Positions 17,310 to 27,551 are shown, counted from the first letter of the stretch. The stretch: DNA of 64,000 nucleotides from an uncultured Devosia sp. (GCF_946479885.1 NZ_CAMLHM010000005.1:52035-116034), one strand, 5' to 3'. Notes: generated from the sequence alone by a model not told the origin. Translations and numbers: made by a program.

Positions 17310-18410
17310 ATGTTGTACGAAACGACGGCTCGTAGGGTGCTGCGCGTCGCGGCACTGATCGCAGTCGCGGGACTGTGGAGCGGCCCGGTCCTGGCCAAGA
17401 CCAAGCTCCAGGATCAAGCCTTGCGCCAGGCCTGCATCGGCGCCTTCGGTGACCGGGACCATTTCGATTGGGTGCCGCGCATGGGGCTCGCCAATGCGCT
17501 GGCCGCCTGTGATACCGCCATTCTGCAGTTTCCCGATGATCCCGACGTCCGCTTCTACCACGCCGTAGCCAGGGACCAGTTTGCCGAGCGTGGCGGCACG
17601 CAGGACGACAACCTGTTTGCGACCGAGACCTATCGCGAGCTGGCCGATGGCGGGCTTGGCGTGGCCCAATACGCTCTTGGCACCATGTTCGACGAAAGCG
17701 CCGGCGTTAGCGCGAGCGACGCCCTAAGCTACATGGAACGCGCCCGAGCCGGTGAGTTCGGGCAATCGATCCGCTGCGAGGCGCTCCGCACGTTCGGGCA
17801 GGCCGATCTCGACGGCAACGGCGCCTTCTATGACACAGCGGCGGCCGAAAGCATGGCCCATGGCAACTACGTCTGCGCAGGCTTTCTCACGGGCATGTAT
17901 TGGAGCGGTTACGCCTCCGCCAACGACCTGCCTCTCGCTATTGCCGACTATGCCCGCTACGCCGCGGTCCATGGCGACCCCAATTCGATGGCCATGACCG
18001 GGCTGTTCTACACCCACGGCACGGGGTCCACCGACATCGACCTCCAGTTACAGGGGCAATACGAGGCCCGACAGGATGCCGAACGGGCCGGCTATTGGCT
18101 GTTGCTGGCCCATTGGGCGACCAAGAGTTCGATGCGCAGCCAAGTGCATGACGACTTCTGGCAAGGCCAGCATCTGCAGTCCGCCGCCGTGGTCGAGGCC
18201 ATGCAAACGGCGCTCAAGGAATTGGGCCTCTACGACGGTGAGATCGACGGAAACTACATCGCACCAACACAGCTTGCACTGGAGGCGTTCGAAGCGTCGG
18301 ACGTCGATGCGGTGTTTCAGACGGTTCGCGCCAAGGAGAAGTACGATCCGAGCTTGGGTCCCCGGGAAGCGCTGCATATTGGCAGCGCAGCCATTGCAGG
18401 CGCCGACTAG
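17310..18410 (+). CDS. Exported Sel1-like protein with C-terminal peptidoglycan-binding-like segment
   Basis: This 366-residue protein starts with a signal peptide (RRVLRVAALIAVAGLWSGPVLA, cut near residue 29). The middle shows Sel1/TPR-like helix pairs: GLGVAQYALGTMFDESAGV, GNYVCAGFLTGMYWSGYAS and GDPNSMAMTGLFYTHGTG. Near residue 300 MQTALKELGLYDGEIDGNY resembles the PG_binding_1 fold seen in cell-wall proteins. It is thus probably periplasmic, binding peptidoglycan or a partner protein. No catalytic motif is visible and I do not recognise a named family. Its 3' end overlaps the convergent nusB end by four bases. Confidence 0.75.
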   Translation: MLYETTARRVLRVAALIAVAGLWSGPVLAKTKLQDQALRQACIGAFGDRDHFDWVPRMGLANALAACDTAILQFPDDPDVRFYHAVARDQFAERGGTQDDNLFATETYRELADGGLGVAQYALGTMFDESAGVSASDALSYMERARAGEFGQSIRCEALRTFGQADLDGNGAFYDTAAAESMAHGNYVCAGFLTGMYWSGYASANDLPLAIADYARYAAVHGDPNSMAMTGLFYTHGTGSTDIDLQLQGQYEARQDAERAGYWLLLAHWATKSSMRSQVHDDFWQGQHLQSAAVVEAMQTALKELGLYDGEIDGNYIAPTQLALEAFEASDVDAVFQTVRAKEKYDPSLGPREALHIGSAAIAGAD

Positions 18411-18925
18411 GCGTCCTTGCCGTCGCCTTCTGCCAGGTCGAGCCCCGCTTCCCGCGCCATCGCATCAAGGGCGGCGTTGACGAGGCCGGTGGCGTCGTCT
18501 TCGTAGAAGGCCCGGGCGACGTCGACATATTCGGTAATGACGACGCGCGGCGGAATGTCCTTGCGGCGCAGCAGCTCGAATGCAGCGGCGCGCAGAATGG
18601 CGCGCAAGGTTGCATCAACCCGCTCCACCGGCCAGCCGTCGGCCAGAGCACGATCCACTGCGGGATCGATGGCGAGCTGGTGTTTGGCAACGCCGGTGAG
18701 GATCTGGCGGAAGAAATCGGCATCGGCCGGCAGATACTGGTCACCCTCGATTTCGCGGCCCAGGTGAAACGCACCGAACTGCGCCAGCGTGTCCTCAAGC
18801 GTGGCCCGGCCCACATCCATCTGATAGAGCGCCTGCACGGCGGCCAGACGTGCCGCGCCGCGCTGGTTGGCAGGACGGTCGGCTTGCGGATTGCGTTTGG
18901 GGGCGTCGGCCATGGGTGCTTTCAT
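18407..18925 (-). CDS. nusB: Transcription antitermination factor NusB
   Basis: NusB binds boxA RNA with NusE to prevent early termination in rRNA operons. The all-helical fold is seen as RGAARLAAVQALYQMDVGRA near residue 25, then DRALADGWPVERVDATLRAI and RVVITEYVDVARAFYEDDA. A charged N-terminal extension of about 20 residues (KAPMADAPKRNPQADRPANQ) precedes it, as in other alphaproteobacteria. Possible starts are ATG 18925 and 18913 and GTG 18967; none has a strong ribosome site. It lies directly downstream of ribD, without the ribE/ribH genes often found between them. Confidence 0.93.
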   Translation of the reverse strand: MKAPMADAPKRNPQADRPANQRGAARLAAVQALYQMDVGRATLEDTLAQFGAFHLGREIEGDQYLPADADFFRQILTGVAKHQLAIDPAVDRALADGWPVERVDATLRAILRAAAFELLRRKDIPPRVVITEYVDVARAFYEDDATGLVNAALDAMAREAGLDLAEGDGKDA

Positions 18926-19014
18926 CTTTGCTGCGTGGCCAAGGGCCGCGGTGCCCCGAAGGACCACGCAACCCCATAATCTTCCACGGCGGGAACTTCA
19001 ACAGGGTGCGGAGT

Positions 19015-20121
19015 TCAATCTGCCCGGCGGGGACGCTGATAAAGCGTCAAATTGTCCTCACCCAGCGCCTGCCGCTCGATCTCCACCAATCCGGCGGCAC
19101 CGAGGACGTCAGCGATCGCGCCATCCGGGCTCGCCGGGACGGCATCGGCGCCGAGAGCATATTGGCCGGTGACCAGGACGAAGCGATCCACCAGGTCGGC
19201 CTCGAGCAGGGCCGTGGTCAGGCGCTGGCCCGACTCGACCATCACATTCTGCACATTGCGTCGCGCCAGCGCCTGGAGGGCGGCAACGAGATCGGGACGC
19301 CCGCGGCTTCCCGCGACGCGGATGACTTCGACGGAGACAGGCGCGTCCACGTCCGAGACAGATTCGGCAATGATTGCAGTGCGATGGCCGGAAAAGCCAC
19401 CAACCAGATTCACCCGCCGATCAATGCCCGCGGCGCCCGCCATCACCACGCGCAAAGGCGTGCGGCCGCCAAGGCCAGGCAAGGCCACGGCCAGCGCCGG
19501 GTCGTCGCTCCGCGCGGTGGCGGCGCCGATCAGGATGGCATCGGAACGGGAGCGCAGCAGGTCGATCCAGGCGCCTGCCTCTGGTCCGGCGACGGGCGCC
19601 CTGCCCTCGCCGCGCCGGCCGATCATGCCGTCAGCCGAGACGGTGAGGACCGCAGTGACGAAGGGGCGGCCCGCAGTATGGCGCAAGGCATGCCCGGCAT
19701 GCAGTGCCTCGGACGGTGCGTGTCGGGCCAGGACGGCCTCGATGCCGGCAGATTCCAGCTGAGCGATGCTGCCGCCGGCAGTGCGCGGGTCGGCGTCGGT
19801 CGTGCCGATCACCACCCGCATGATGCCGGCTCGAATGATGGCGTCAACGCAAGGCGGGGTGCGCCCCCAGTGATGGCACGGCTCGATGGTCACGTAGAGC
19901 GTACAGCCGGCAGCCTCGAAACCGGCCTTGGCGATCGCTTCGGCCTCGGCATGGGGACGGCCGCCCTTGGCCGTTACCGCGCGCGCCACGAGGGTTTGGG
20001 TGTTCGGGTCGACCACCAGCGCCGCGGCGGCCGGAACATCCACGGTGGTGCCGGCAAAGGGCCGCGCATAGCGTACCGCTGCGTCGAGCCAGCGACGATC
20101 CTCTGGGGACAGCTGCGTCAC
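19015..20121 (-). CDS. ribD: Bifunctional riboflavin deaminase/reductase RibD
   Basis: RibD performs the second and third steps of riboflavin synthesis: zinc-dependent deamination of the pyrimidine, then NADPH-dependent reduction of the ribose. The deaminase half shows zinc ligands H57 (with E59 in HAE), C82 and C91 in [11 protein letters not shown]. The reductase half starts near residue 160 ([17 protein letters not shown]) and contains [20 protein letters not shown]. Length, 368 residues, is normal. The ATG overlaps the nrdR stop by four bases. In this genome a flavin-regulated importer lies at 11284, so synthesis and uptake coexist. Confidence 0.96.
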   Translation of the reverse strand: MTQLSPEDRRWLDAAVRYARPFAGTTVDVPAAAALVVDPNTQTLVARAVTAKGGRPHAEAEAIAKAGFEAAGCTLYVTIEPCHHWGRTPPCVDAIIRAGIMRVVIGTTDADPRTAGGSIAQLESAGIEAVLARHAPSEALHAGHALRHTAGRPFVTAVLTVSADGMIGRRGEGRAPVAGPEAGAWIDLLRSRSDAILIGAATARSDDPALAVALPGLGGRTPLRVVMAGAAGIDRRVNLVGGFSGHRTAIIAESVSDVDAPVSVEVIRVAGSRGRPDLVAALQALARRNVQNVMVESGQRLTTALLEADLVDRFVLVTGQYALGADAVPASPDGAIADVLGAAGLVEIERQALGEDNLTLYQRPRRAD

Positions 20122-20594
20122 TCGTCGTCCCGCATGGTACCCTGCCCAGTGGCAAGCTCGGCAAGGAAGTCACGGAAGTCGTCGGCGGCCGAGAAATTCT
20201 TGTACACCGAGGCAAAGCGCACGAAGGCCACGTCATCGAGGCCCTTGAGGCCGTCCATGACATATTCGCCAATTTGGTCCGAGGTCACTTCCACGTCACC
20301 AAGGCTTTCGAGCTGGCGGACGATACCCGAAATCATGCGCTCGGTGCGCTCGGTCTCGACCGAGCGCTTGCGCAACGCGGTATAGACCGACTTGGCCAGC
20401 TTCTCACGATCGAACGGCACCTTGCGGCCGCTCTTTTTCACTACGGTCAGGTCGCGAAGCTGGACGCGCTCGAAGGTCGTGAAGCGGCCGCCGCATCCAT
20501 TGCAGACGCGGCGGCGACGAATTGCGCCGGAATCTTCGGTCGGGCGGCTGTCCTTGACCTGCGTATCGTCGTTGCCGCAATAGGGACAGCGCAT
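20118..20594 (-). CDS. nrdR: Transcriptional repressor NrdR
   Basis: NrdR represses ribonucleotide reductase genes when ATP/dATP signals enough deoxynucleotides. The 158-residue protein has an N-terminal zinc ribbon with C3, C6, C31 and C34 ([10 protein letters not shown] and [13 protein letters not shown]). The ATP-cone runs over about residues 49-139, starting [19 protein letters not shown]. It is nine bases downstream of glyA and overlaps ribD, which is the common alphaproteobacterial operon order. Length and motifs are complete. Confidence 0.97.
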   Translation of the reverse strand: MRCPYCGNDDTQVKDSRPTEDSGAIRRRRVCNGCGGRFTTFERVQLRDLTVVKKSGRKVPFDREKLAKSVYTALRKRSVETERTERMISGIVRQLESLGDVEVTSDQIGEYVMDGLKGLDDVAFVRFASVYKNFSAADDFRDFLAELATGQGTMRDDE

Positions 20595-20603
20595 GACGGA
20601 CCC

Positions 20604-21905
<1,302 letters not shown>

Positions 21906-22160
21906 CGGACGGTTACCTCGCAGAAAACGAAACGGGTCGGCATGGCGATGGCCTTATCATGTCGCGCTACGCGATTCCAAGGCCGGGAAAGGTGAGCTGG
22001 ATTCATGGGGCTCCCGGGGGTTGCGGATGGGTGCCCAGGCGAGCGGCGTCATAACGTTCGCGTTCCCCGATGGTTACCCATCTCTTCTCGCCAGTCGCGC
22101 GAACGCCGGCAATATGGCGCAGAATGTCCAACAGGGGAAGTGGCAAAGGGAGCCAAGCCG

Positions 22161-22373
22161 CTACGCAAATTTGCCGGAGGTGGGCGGCGGTCCAGGCGCC
22201 TTGTCCGCCAGCCTCTTGCGCAGTTTGGCGAGTGCCAACTGCTGCATCTGGTACTTGCTGGCCGACACCGGCGTTATGACGATGATCTCGGTGCCGGTGG
22301 CAGCGTCGATCGCAGCGACCCGCATCTGCTGGCCGACCTGCGCGAACTCGAAGTAGACCTCACCGTCGGTCAT
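22161..22373 (-). CDS. Small conserved protein (DUF6898-like)
   Basis: This 70-residue protein reads EVYFEFAQVGQQMRVAAID, then TGTEIIVITPVS and QQLALAKLRKRLAD, ending in a proline-rich tail. From memory this pattern matches a short Rhizobiales family (DUF6898) found upstream of glyA; I could not verify this. It has no signal peptide or membrane helix. The predicted fold is a small beta sheet with one C-terminal helix. It lies between ldtP and glyA on the same strand, with a 255-base gap before glyA. Function unknown. Confidence 0.7.
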   Translation of the reverse strand: MTDGEVYFEFAQVGQQMRVAAIDAATGTEIIVITPVSASKYQMQQLALAKLRKRLADKAPGPPPTSGKFA

Positions 22374-22465
22374 GGCGCACCCCCTGCCCTGACATTAGCA
22401 GATTCCACCGGCTTCAAAGCAAACGCCCTCCACGAGGGAGGGCGCTGGATGGGCAGGCAGGCCGA

Positions 22466-23740
22466 TCAGCCGTTGGCGGTTTCGTCGAAGGTGACCTTGC
22501 CCTGCTCGTCAAACTTGTAGACGTCGTCACGGAAGCTGACCGTGCCCTGGCGATTGGCCCAGGCGGTGATGTAGGTGGTGTGGATCGGCACGCGGGCCTT
22601 GCACTCGACATCCAGGCGCTCAAGCGACTCGAAGGTCATGTCGACCTTGTTCTGGTCCCAGTCGCCATTGTCGCGCAGCAGCCAGTTGACCAACTGGTTG
22701 ACGCCTTCGACGCGCACGCAGCCCGACGAGTGGAAACGGGCGTTTTCGCCAAACAGCGCCTTGGACGGCGTGTCGTGCAGGTAGCAGTCATAGGGATTGT
22801 AGAAATTGATCTTGCAGTGGCCCATCGAATTGGCCGCGCCCGGTTCCTGGCGGTACATGTAGTTCACCGCATTGCCGATATTGGTCCAGTCGATGCTGGC
22901 GGGCGAAACCTCGGCGCCGCTGCCATCATAGATGTGGATGTTCTGCTCGGTCAGGTAGTTCGGATTTTCCTGCATGTACTTGGTCAGGTCGCGCTCCACG
23001 AGCGACTTGGGCACATGCCAGTAAGGGTTGAAGTTGATCTGGCTGATCTTGCTGGCCATGATCGGGGTGGCGCGCTCGACGCGACCGACGACGGCGGTGT
23101 GGCGCTGCTCGACCATGCCGTCATTGACGGCCTCGATCGTCGCGGCAGGAATATTGACCACGACGTAACGCGGGTTGAGGCTGGCGGCCATGTTCTGGAC
23201 GCGCGTGAAGTTCAGATAAAGCTGCTGCAGGCGCGTCGTGGCCGGTACGTTGAGCGCATACCAGGTCGGTTCGTCGACCTGGCCGTTCATGATCAGGCCG
23301 TGGCGGGCCTGGAACAGGCGCACACCGCGATCGGTATCTTCGTCGAACAGTTCGTTGACGTTGGGTACCAGCGCCATGTCTCCCGACGAAATCAGGCGAC
23401 GCTTGAGGGCAATGACCGACGGCGCGGATTTGCCGATCATCAGGCGGAAGGCCTCCTGCGGAATCTCCTCCCAGCCGCCGTTGGCGACGAAGGGCTCGTA
23501 CTGCGAAATCGCCAGCTGGAGATTGTAGGCCGTGTCGAAGGACAGGATGGGTTCGTTGGTGGCAATCAGCGCCTCGGCGGCGGCGGTGTTACCGTCCTTG
23601 TCGACGTTCCGCAGCACATTGCCGCGGTTCATCAGGTCAAAAATTGACTCCCCTTCCTGCCCACGAACGATGGCAGGCATGGCAAGGGACGCCCCGGCCA
23701 TCGCCGTATACCGGAGCACAGATCGTCTAGTCAGCCGCAT
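22466..23740 (-). CDS. ldtP: L,D-transpeptidase (LdtP-like)
   Basis: This 424-residue periplasmic enzyme forms or exchanges 3-3 cross-links in peptidoglycan. The N-terminus TRRSVLRYTAMAG is a twin-arginine-like signal. Residues about 90-170 are a peptidoglycan-binding segment with RGVRLFQARHGL. The YkuD domain ends in the active site RFHSSGCVRVEG, with C341 as the nucleophile and H322 and H337 near it. It is neighboured by an LdtR-type MarR regulator, the pair described in Liberibacter and rhizobia as ldtP and ldtR. A 244-base gap lies between the two, containing a terminator. Confidence 0.9.
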   Translation of the reverse strand: MRLTRRSVLRYTAMAGASLAMPAIVRGQEGESIFDLMNRGNVLRNVDKDGNTAAAEALIATNEPILSFDTAYNLQLAISQYEPFVANGGWEEIPQEAFRLMIGKSAPSVIALKRRLISSGDMALVPNVNELFDEDTDRGVRLFQARHGLIMNGQVDEPTWYALNVPATTRLQQLYLNFTRVQNMAASLNPRYVVVNIPAATIEAVNDGMVEQRHTAVVGRVERATPIMASKISQINFNPYWHVPKSLVERDLTKYMQENPNYLTEQNIHIYDGSGAEVSPASIDWTNIGNAVNYMYRQEPGAANSMGHCKINFYNPYDCYLHDTPSKALFGENARFHSSGCVRVEGVNQLVNWLLRDNGDWDQNKVDMTFESLERLDVECKARVPIHTTYITAWANRQGTVSFRDDVYKFDEQGKVTFDETANG

Positions 23741-23914
23741 TAAGTCACCCGAATTTCAAGCCGCCCGAAACAGGCGATTTTTACCATTGCGTCCCGCCGG
23801 TCACAACGCGGTCAACCGCATGTGAACCGCTTCAGTCTTCGTGAACCATGAATACGCGGGAAATGGTTTCAAACCACTAACGACGCATTCGCGCGTGTTT
23901 GCGGCACAAATGTG

Positions 23915-23939
23915 AACGCCGGCCCAAGGGACCGGCGTT
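23915..23939 (-). terminator. Stem-loop between ldtR and ldtP
   Basis: AACGCCGG (23915-23922) pairs with CCGGCGTT (23932-23939) around a nine-base loop, 45 bases downstream of the ldtR stop. No long T-run follows on the minus strand. It probably ends or attenuates the ldtR transcript, giving ldtP its own promoter. Confidence 0.55.
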
Positions 23940-23984
23940 TGCATTCGGGTGTGGCGTGGCCGCAACAGATGGCGGCCCGTGGCT

Positions 23985-24494
23985 TCAGAGCTTGTAGAGG
24001 ATCTGGTCGACCCAGAAGCGCTCAAGGCGAGCGAGGGCCTTGTTGAGGCCGTCGAATTCGTCATCGCCCAGACCACCGACCTTGTCGATGGACTTCAGGT
24101 GGCGATCGTAAAGCTCGTCGATCACTTCGGCCACTTCCTCGCCCTTGGGGGTGAGCTTGATCCGAACCGACCGCCGGTCGGAGCGGGAGCGCTCCTGGAA
24201 GATGTAGCCGGTTTCGACCAGCTTCTTGAGATTGTACGAGACGTTCGAGCCCAGATAGTAACCGCGGGAGCGCAGCTCGCCGGCGGTGAGCTCTGCGTCA
24301 CCAATGTTGAACATCAGCAGGGCCTGAACGGGATTGATATCGTCCCAACCCATGCGGTCGAACTCATCCTTGATGAGATCGAGCAGGCGCCGGTGGAGGC
24401 GTTCGACGCGCGAAACGGCTTCCAGGTAAAGCGGCTTCAGGCTCTGGGGACGTTCCGGGGAAAGGGCCTCGGCTGCGTTGGATTTGATTGCCAT
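23985..24494 (-). CDS. ldtR: MarR-family regulator LdtR
   Basis: This 169-residue winged-helix regulator begins MAIKSNAAEALS. The DNA-binding part shows PVQALLMFNIGDAELTAGEL, then YLGSNVSYNLKKLVETGYIF and RSRSDRRSVRIKLT, the wing with its DRR signature. The sequence and position next to an L,D-transpeptidase match LdtR, known in Liberibacter asiaticus and relatives as the activator of ldtP and osmotic-stress genes. I chose the ATG at 24494 because GAGG lies six bases upstream; an ATG at 24539 would add 15 residues. The likely target is the ldtP promoter at 23741-23914. Confidence 0.9.
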   Translation of the reverse strand: MAIKSNAAEALSPERPQSLKPLYLEAVSRVERLHRRLLDLIKDEFDRMGWDDINPVQALLMFNIGDAELTAGELRSRGYYLGSNVSYNLKKLVETGYIFQERSRSDRRSVRIKLTPKGEEVAEVIDELYDRHLKSIDKVGGLGDDEFDGLNKALARLERFWVDQILYKL

Positions 24495-24672
24495 TTGTGC
24501 CTCACTGTTTTGCAGTCTGTGCGATTTTTCGCATCTCATGAGGCCAAACTACGGCGTGCGGACTAAGATCGCCCTAAGCGGCGTGATTAAGAGCATCTTA
24601 CTGGAATGCAATGAGAATTTGGCTTTATTCTTCGTTACACCGGTGCATAAATTTGTAACCTTACGAGGGTGT

Positions 24673-24696
24673 GAAGGGCGCCGGGTGGCGCCCTTC
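24673..24696 (-). terminator. Stem-loop after the 134-residue membrane protein gene
   Basis: GAAGGGCGCC (24673-24682) and GGCGCCCTTC (24687-24696) form a perfect ten-base stem with a four-base loop, ten bases downstream of the stop. No T-run follows on the minus strand, so it may need Rho or act as an mRNA 3' end. Confidence 0.6.
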
Positions 24697-24706
24697 AAGC
24701 AGCACC

Positions 24707-25111
24707 TCAGGCAAGACTGCGTGCCCCGACCAGCTTCAGGGCAAGCACGCCGGCGACGGCCACGCCCTGCCCCGCCAGCAGCACCATTCCGATGGTGCTG
24801 AGGTTGGCGGCCTGCAGCAGCACGAGGGCTGCGCTGCCCGCGACCCAGGCGATGTCGCCGGCAATGACACCGCGAATGACCGCCTGCGCCGGACGGTCCG
24901 TGCGGGCCACCCAGGCGTTGAGCGCGGCCCAGGGCAGGAGCAGCAGTCCGATGGTCCACAGGACGCCAGCCGGCACAGTCCAGCCGGCAAGTTCCGTCAA
25001 CGGCGCTGCCGTGGCGAGCAACGCCAGACCCATGGCGATCGATACCAATGCATCGACACCGTAGACGATGTGCGGGTCGAGGCGGGGAAGAGTTTGGACG
25101 GTGGTGGTCAT
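24707..25111 (-). CDS. Four-helix membrane protein of unknown function
   Basis: This 134-residue inner-membrane protein starts MTTTVQTLPRLDPHIVYGVD. Four hydrophobic stretches follow: ALVSIAMGLALLATAAP, AGVLWTIGLLLLPWAALNAW, GDIAWVAGSAALVLLQA and GMVLLAGQGVAVAGVLAL. The start at 25111 matches the first hydrophobic segment; a longer frame to 25486 has shadow-like composition. It is divergent from an XRE regulator at 25239, which probably controls it. No conserved catalytic residue is visible and the family is not recognised by name. Confidence 0.75.
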   Translation of the reverse strand: MTTTVQTLPRLDPHIVYGVDALVSIAMGLALLATAAPLTELAGWTVPAGVLWTIGLLLLPWAALNAWVARTDRPAQAVIRGVIAGDIAWVAGSAALVLLQAANLSTIGMVLLAGQGVAVAGVLALKLVGARSLA

Positions 25112-25238
25112 CGCGGCGCTCCATTTCAGGTTTTCGATGACCCGAAACTGACGCGACGAGGTCATGGCTTCAATTACCTCCCAGGTAATGGAATAAACCT
25201 GCGCGGTGCTGCACCTTGCGGCAAACGGGAGGCCGATG

Positions 25239-25976
25239 ATGTTCAGCGCGATGCTCAGGGAATGGCGGGGGCTGCGCGGCATGAGCCAGCTCGATCTGGC
25301 ATTGAGTGCGGAGGTTTCGACGCGCCACCTGTCGTTTATCGAGTCCGAGCGCTCCAAACCCAGCCCGGATATGGTGCTTCGGCTGGCCGAAGCGCTGGAC
25401 CTGCCGCTGCGCGAGCGCAATGCCATGCTGGTTGCCGCCGGATTTGCCCCGCAGTTCGGCGACAGCGACTGGCAGAGCGAGGCCATGGCCGAAGTGCGCC
25501 GGGCGGCAACCTTGCTGCTGCGAGCGCACGAGCCCTATCCAGCCATCGTGCTCGACATGGCGCTCAACGTGCTGGACGCCAATGCGCCGGCCCTGGGCAT
25601 GATCGGCGCGACCCCGGAGACACTGGGCGGCATCAATCTGGTCGACCTCGTCTACCGACCGGGGCCGGTGCGAGAGTCGATCGCCAACTGGACGGACGTT
25701 GCCGAATATCTGCTGCACCGGATGCGCGAGGGCGTGCGACGGCATGGGCCGCAATCGGCCATGGGCGCTGTGCTGCGGCGAGCGATGACCCAACCGGGCG
25801 CGTCCGAGCTATCCGCAGTGCGCGGGCATCGCCAGGGGACGGTGCTGTTGCCGCTCGAGTTCCGCCGTGACGGCGTGGTCACGCGCTGGTTTACGACCGT
25901 GACGAGCTTCGGCGCACCACAGGACGCAATGGCCGAAGAGATCACCATCGAGCAGTTTCACCCCAATCCGGGCTAG
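25239..25976 (+). CDS. XRE-family regulator with MmyB-type ligand domain
   Basis: This 245-residue protein has an N-terminal XRE helix-turn-helix (LREWRGLRGMSQLDLALSAE, then STRHLSFIESERSKPSPDM). A C-terminal PAS-like MmyB ligand-binding region follows: DMALNVLDANAPALGMIG, VDLVYRPGPVRESIANW and FRRDGVVTRWFTTVTSFG. Members of this group often control a neighbouring reductase or membrane gene in response to a small hydrophobic ligand such as a fatty acid. GGGAGG lies six bases before the ATG at 25239; an ATG three bases earlier is too close. It is divergent from the four-helix membrane protein and overlaps the next convergent gene by four bases. Confidence 0.85.
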   Translation: MFSAMLREWRGLRGMSQLDLALSAEVSTRHLSFIESERSKPSPDMVLRLAEALDLPLRERNAMLVAAGFAPQFGDSDWQSEAMAEVRRAATLLLRAHEPYPAIVLDMALNVLDANAPALGMIGATPETLGGINLVDLVYRPGPVRESIANWTDVAEYLLHRMREGVRRHGPQSAMGAVLRRAMTQPGASELSAVRGHRQGTVLLPLEFRRDGVVTRWFTTVTSFGAPQDAMAEEITIEQFHPNPG

Positions 25977-26362
25977 TCGGCGGCGCGAGCCCGGCTGAGG
26001 CGGATCGACAGCACGAAGATGATGAGGATCGACGACAGGAGCACGATCCGTACGGCAAAGCCAAAGGCGGACATGCGGATGTCGGGGTTACCCAGCAGAT
26101 GCATGGTCAGTTCGACGGCAGTCGCGCCCACCAGCAGTACGGCGCCCCAGCTCGCCTTGATCCAGAGCCCAACGGCGGCAAAGAGGCGGGCGAGCGCGAA
26201 TATCGCCAGGTAGACGAAGCCACTCATGCCCATGGTGGCGATCGGGCTGACGTCGCCCAGATTGACGCCGAGCAGGCGCGCGGCATCGTTCAGCCCCAGC
26301 AGCAGGCTGATGATGGCGACGATGCGAATGTAGATGCCGATGGGCTGGGCGTTGAAATCCAT
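25973..26362 (-). CDS. Small membrane protein next to hemB (DUF6163-like)
   Basis: This 129-residue protein has four predicted membrane helices: IRIVAIISLLLGLNDAARL, GFVYLAIFALARLFAAVGLW, WGAVLLVGATAVELTMHLL and IVLLSSILIIFVLSI. Its N-terminus MDFNAQPIGIY fits the ATG at 26362. From memory, a DUF6163 protein is found divergent from hemB in Rhizobiales, and this position is the same; I could not verify the family. It shares 97 bases of promoter region with hemB. Function unknown. Confidence 0.75.
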   Translation of the reverse strand: MDFNAQPIGIYIRIVAIISLLLGLNDAARLLGVNLGDVSPIATMGMSGFVYLAIFALARLFAAVGLWIKASWGAVLLVGATAVELTMHLLGNPDIRMSAFGFAVRIVLLSSILIIFVLSIRLSRARAAD

Positions 26363-26459
26363 GCCGTTTTCTATCCCTCCATGGCCGCTGCGACAAGGCA
26401 GAGCTTGGACGGCGCTGGCGGCGCTGATATTGAGGGCCGCAACGATAAGGAGCCGCGAA

Positions 26460-27473
26460 ATGGTCGATGCCTGGCAGAAGCACGATATGGAGTTTCTCGG
26501 CGGCCGCAGGCTGCGCCGCGCCCGCCGCACGGCCTGGAGCCGCGCCATGGTGCGCGAGACCGTGCTCACGCCATCGGACCTGATCTGGCCGCTTTTCGTC
26601 ATCGACGGACACAACGAAAAGACGCAAATCCGCACCATGCCGGGCGTCGAGCGGCTAAGCGTCGATCTGTGCGTGGAGGCGGCCCGGGCCGCACGCGATG
26701 CCGGTATTCCGGCGCTGGCACTGTTTCCCAACACCCCGGACCATCTGCGCAGCGAGAATGGCGCCGAAGCCTACAATCCGGACAACCTGATGTGCCGGGC
26801 CCTGGCGGCCATCAAGAGCGCGGTGCCGGAAATCGGGCTCATCGCGGATGTGGCGCTGGACGAATATTCCAGCGACGGCCAGGACGGGCTGGTGCGGGAC
26901 GGCGAAATCCTCAACGATGAGACAGTTGCTGTGATGATGCGCTCGGCCCTGGTGCAGACGCGGGCTGGCGCCGACATCATCGCGCCCTCGGACATGATGG
27001 ATGGCCGGGTGGCAGCGATCCGCGAGGCGCTCGACGCCGAAGGACACGAGCAGACGCAGATCATGGCCTATGCCGCCAAATACGCGTCCTACTATTACGG
27101 GCCATTCCGCGAGGCCGTGGGGTCGGGCAGCCGGCTCAAGGGCGACAAGCGCACTTACCAGATGGATTATGCCAATTCTGACGAGGCGATGCGCGAGATC
27201 GAGCAGGACATTGCCGAGGGTGCCGACAGTGTCATGGTCAAGCCCGGCCTGCCCTATCTAGACATCGTCAGGCGGGCCAAGGACACCTTCAACATTCCCA
27301 TCTACGCCTACCAGGTGAGTGGCGAATTCGCGATGATCGAGATGGCCGCGGCCGCTGGCGCAATCGACCGCAAGGGCGCGATCATGGAGAGCCTTCATGC
27401 CTTCAAGCGCGCCGGGGCGAATGGCGTCTTGACCTATTTCGCGCTGGAAGTGGCTCGGGAGCTTGGCCGGTAG
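26460..27473 (+). CDS. hemB: Delta-aminolevulinic acid dehydratase (porphobilinogen synthase)
   Basis: HemB condenses two 5-aminolevulinate molecules to porphobilinogen in tetrapyrrole synthesis. The 337-residue enzyme shows Schiff-base lysines K207 (YAAKYASYYYGPFR) and K261 (MVKPGLPYLD). The region that binds catalytic zinc in other enzymes reads VALDEYSSDGQDG here, without the three cysteines, so this is the magnesium-dependent, cysteine-free type known from Bradyrhizobium and Pseudomonas. The ATG at 26460 has AAGGAG ten bases upstream; earlier in-frame starts are inside the divergent gene. It is followed by the RDD gene. Confidence 0.96.
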   Translation: MVDAWQKHDMEFLGGRRLRRARRTAWSRAMVRETVLTPSDLIWPLFVIDGHNEKTQIRTMPGVERLSVDLCVEAARAARDAGIPALALFPNTPDHLRSENGAEAYNPDNLMCRALAAIKSAVPEIGLIADVALDEYSSDGQDGLVRDGEILNDETVAVMMRSALVQTRAGADIIAPSDMMDGRVAAIREALDAEGHEQTQIMAYAAKYASYYYGPFREAVGSGSRLKGDKRTYQMDYANSDEAMREIEQDIAEGADSVMVKPGLPYLDIVRRAKDTFNIPIYAYQVSGEFAMIEMAAAAGAIDRKGAIMESLHAFKRAGANGVLTYFALEVARELGR

Positions 27474-27551
27474 CATTCTGCCCGGTCCATGGTAACATTT
27501 GTGTGCCTCCACCTCTTGCGCGAGGTGGCAGGCGCTACAATCTGATTGGCC

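Noticed and set aside
21906..22160. Riboswitch before glyA
   Set aside because: No glycine, SAM or tetrahydrofolate aptamer blocks could be recognised on the minus strand.
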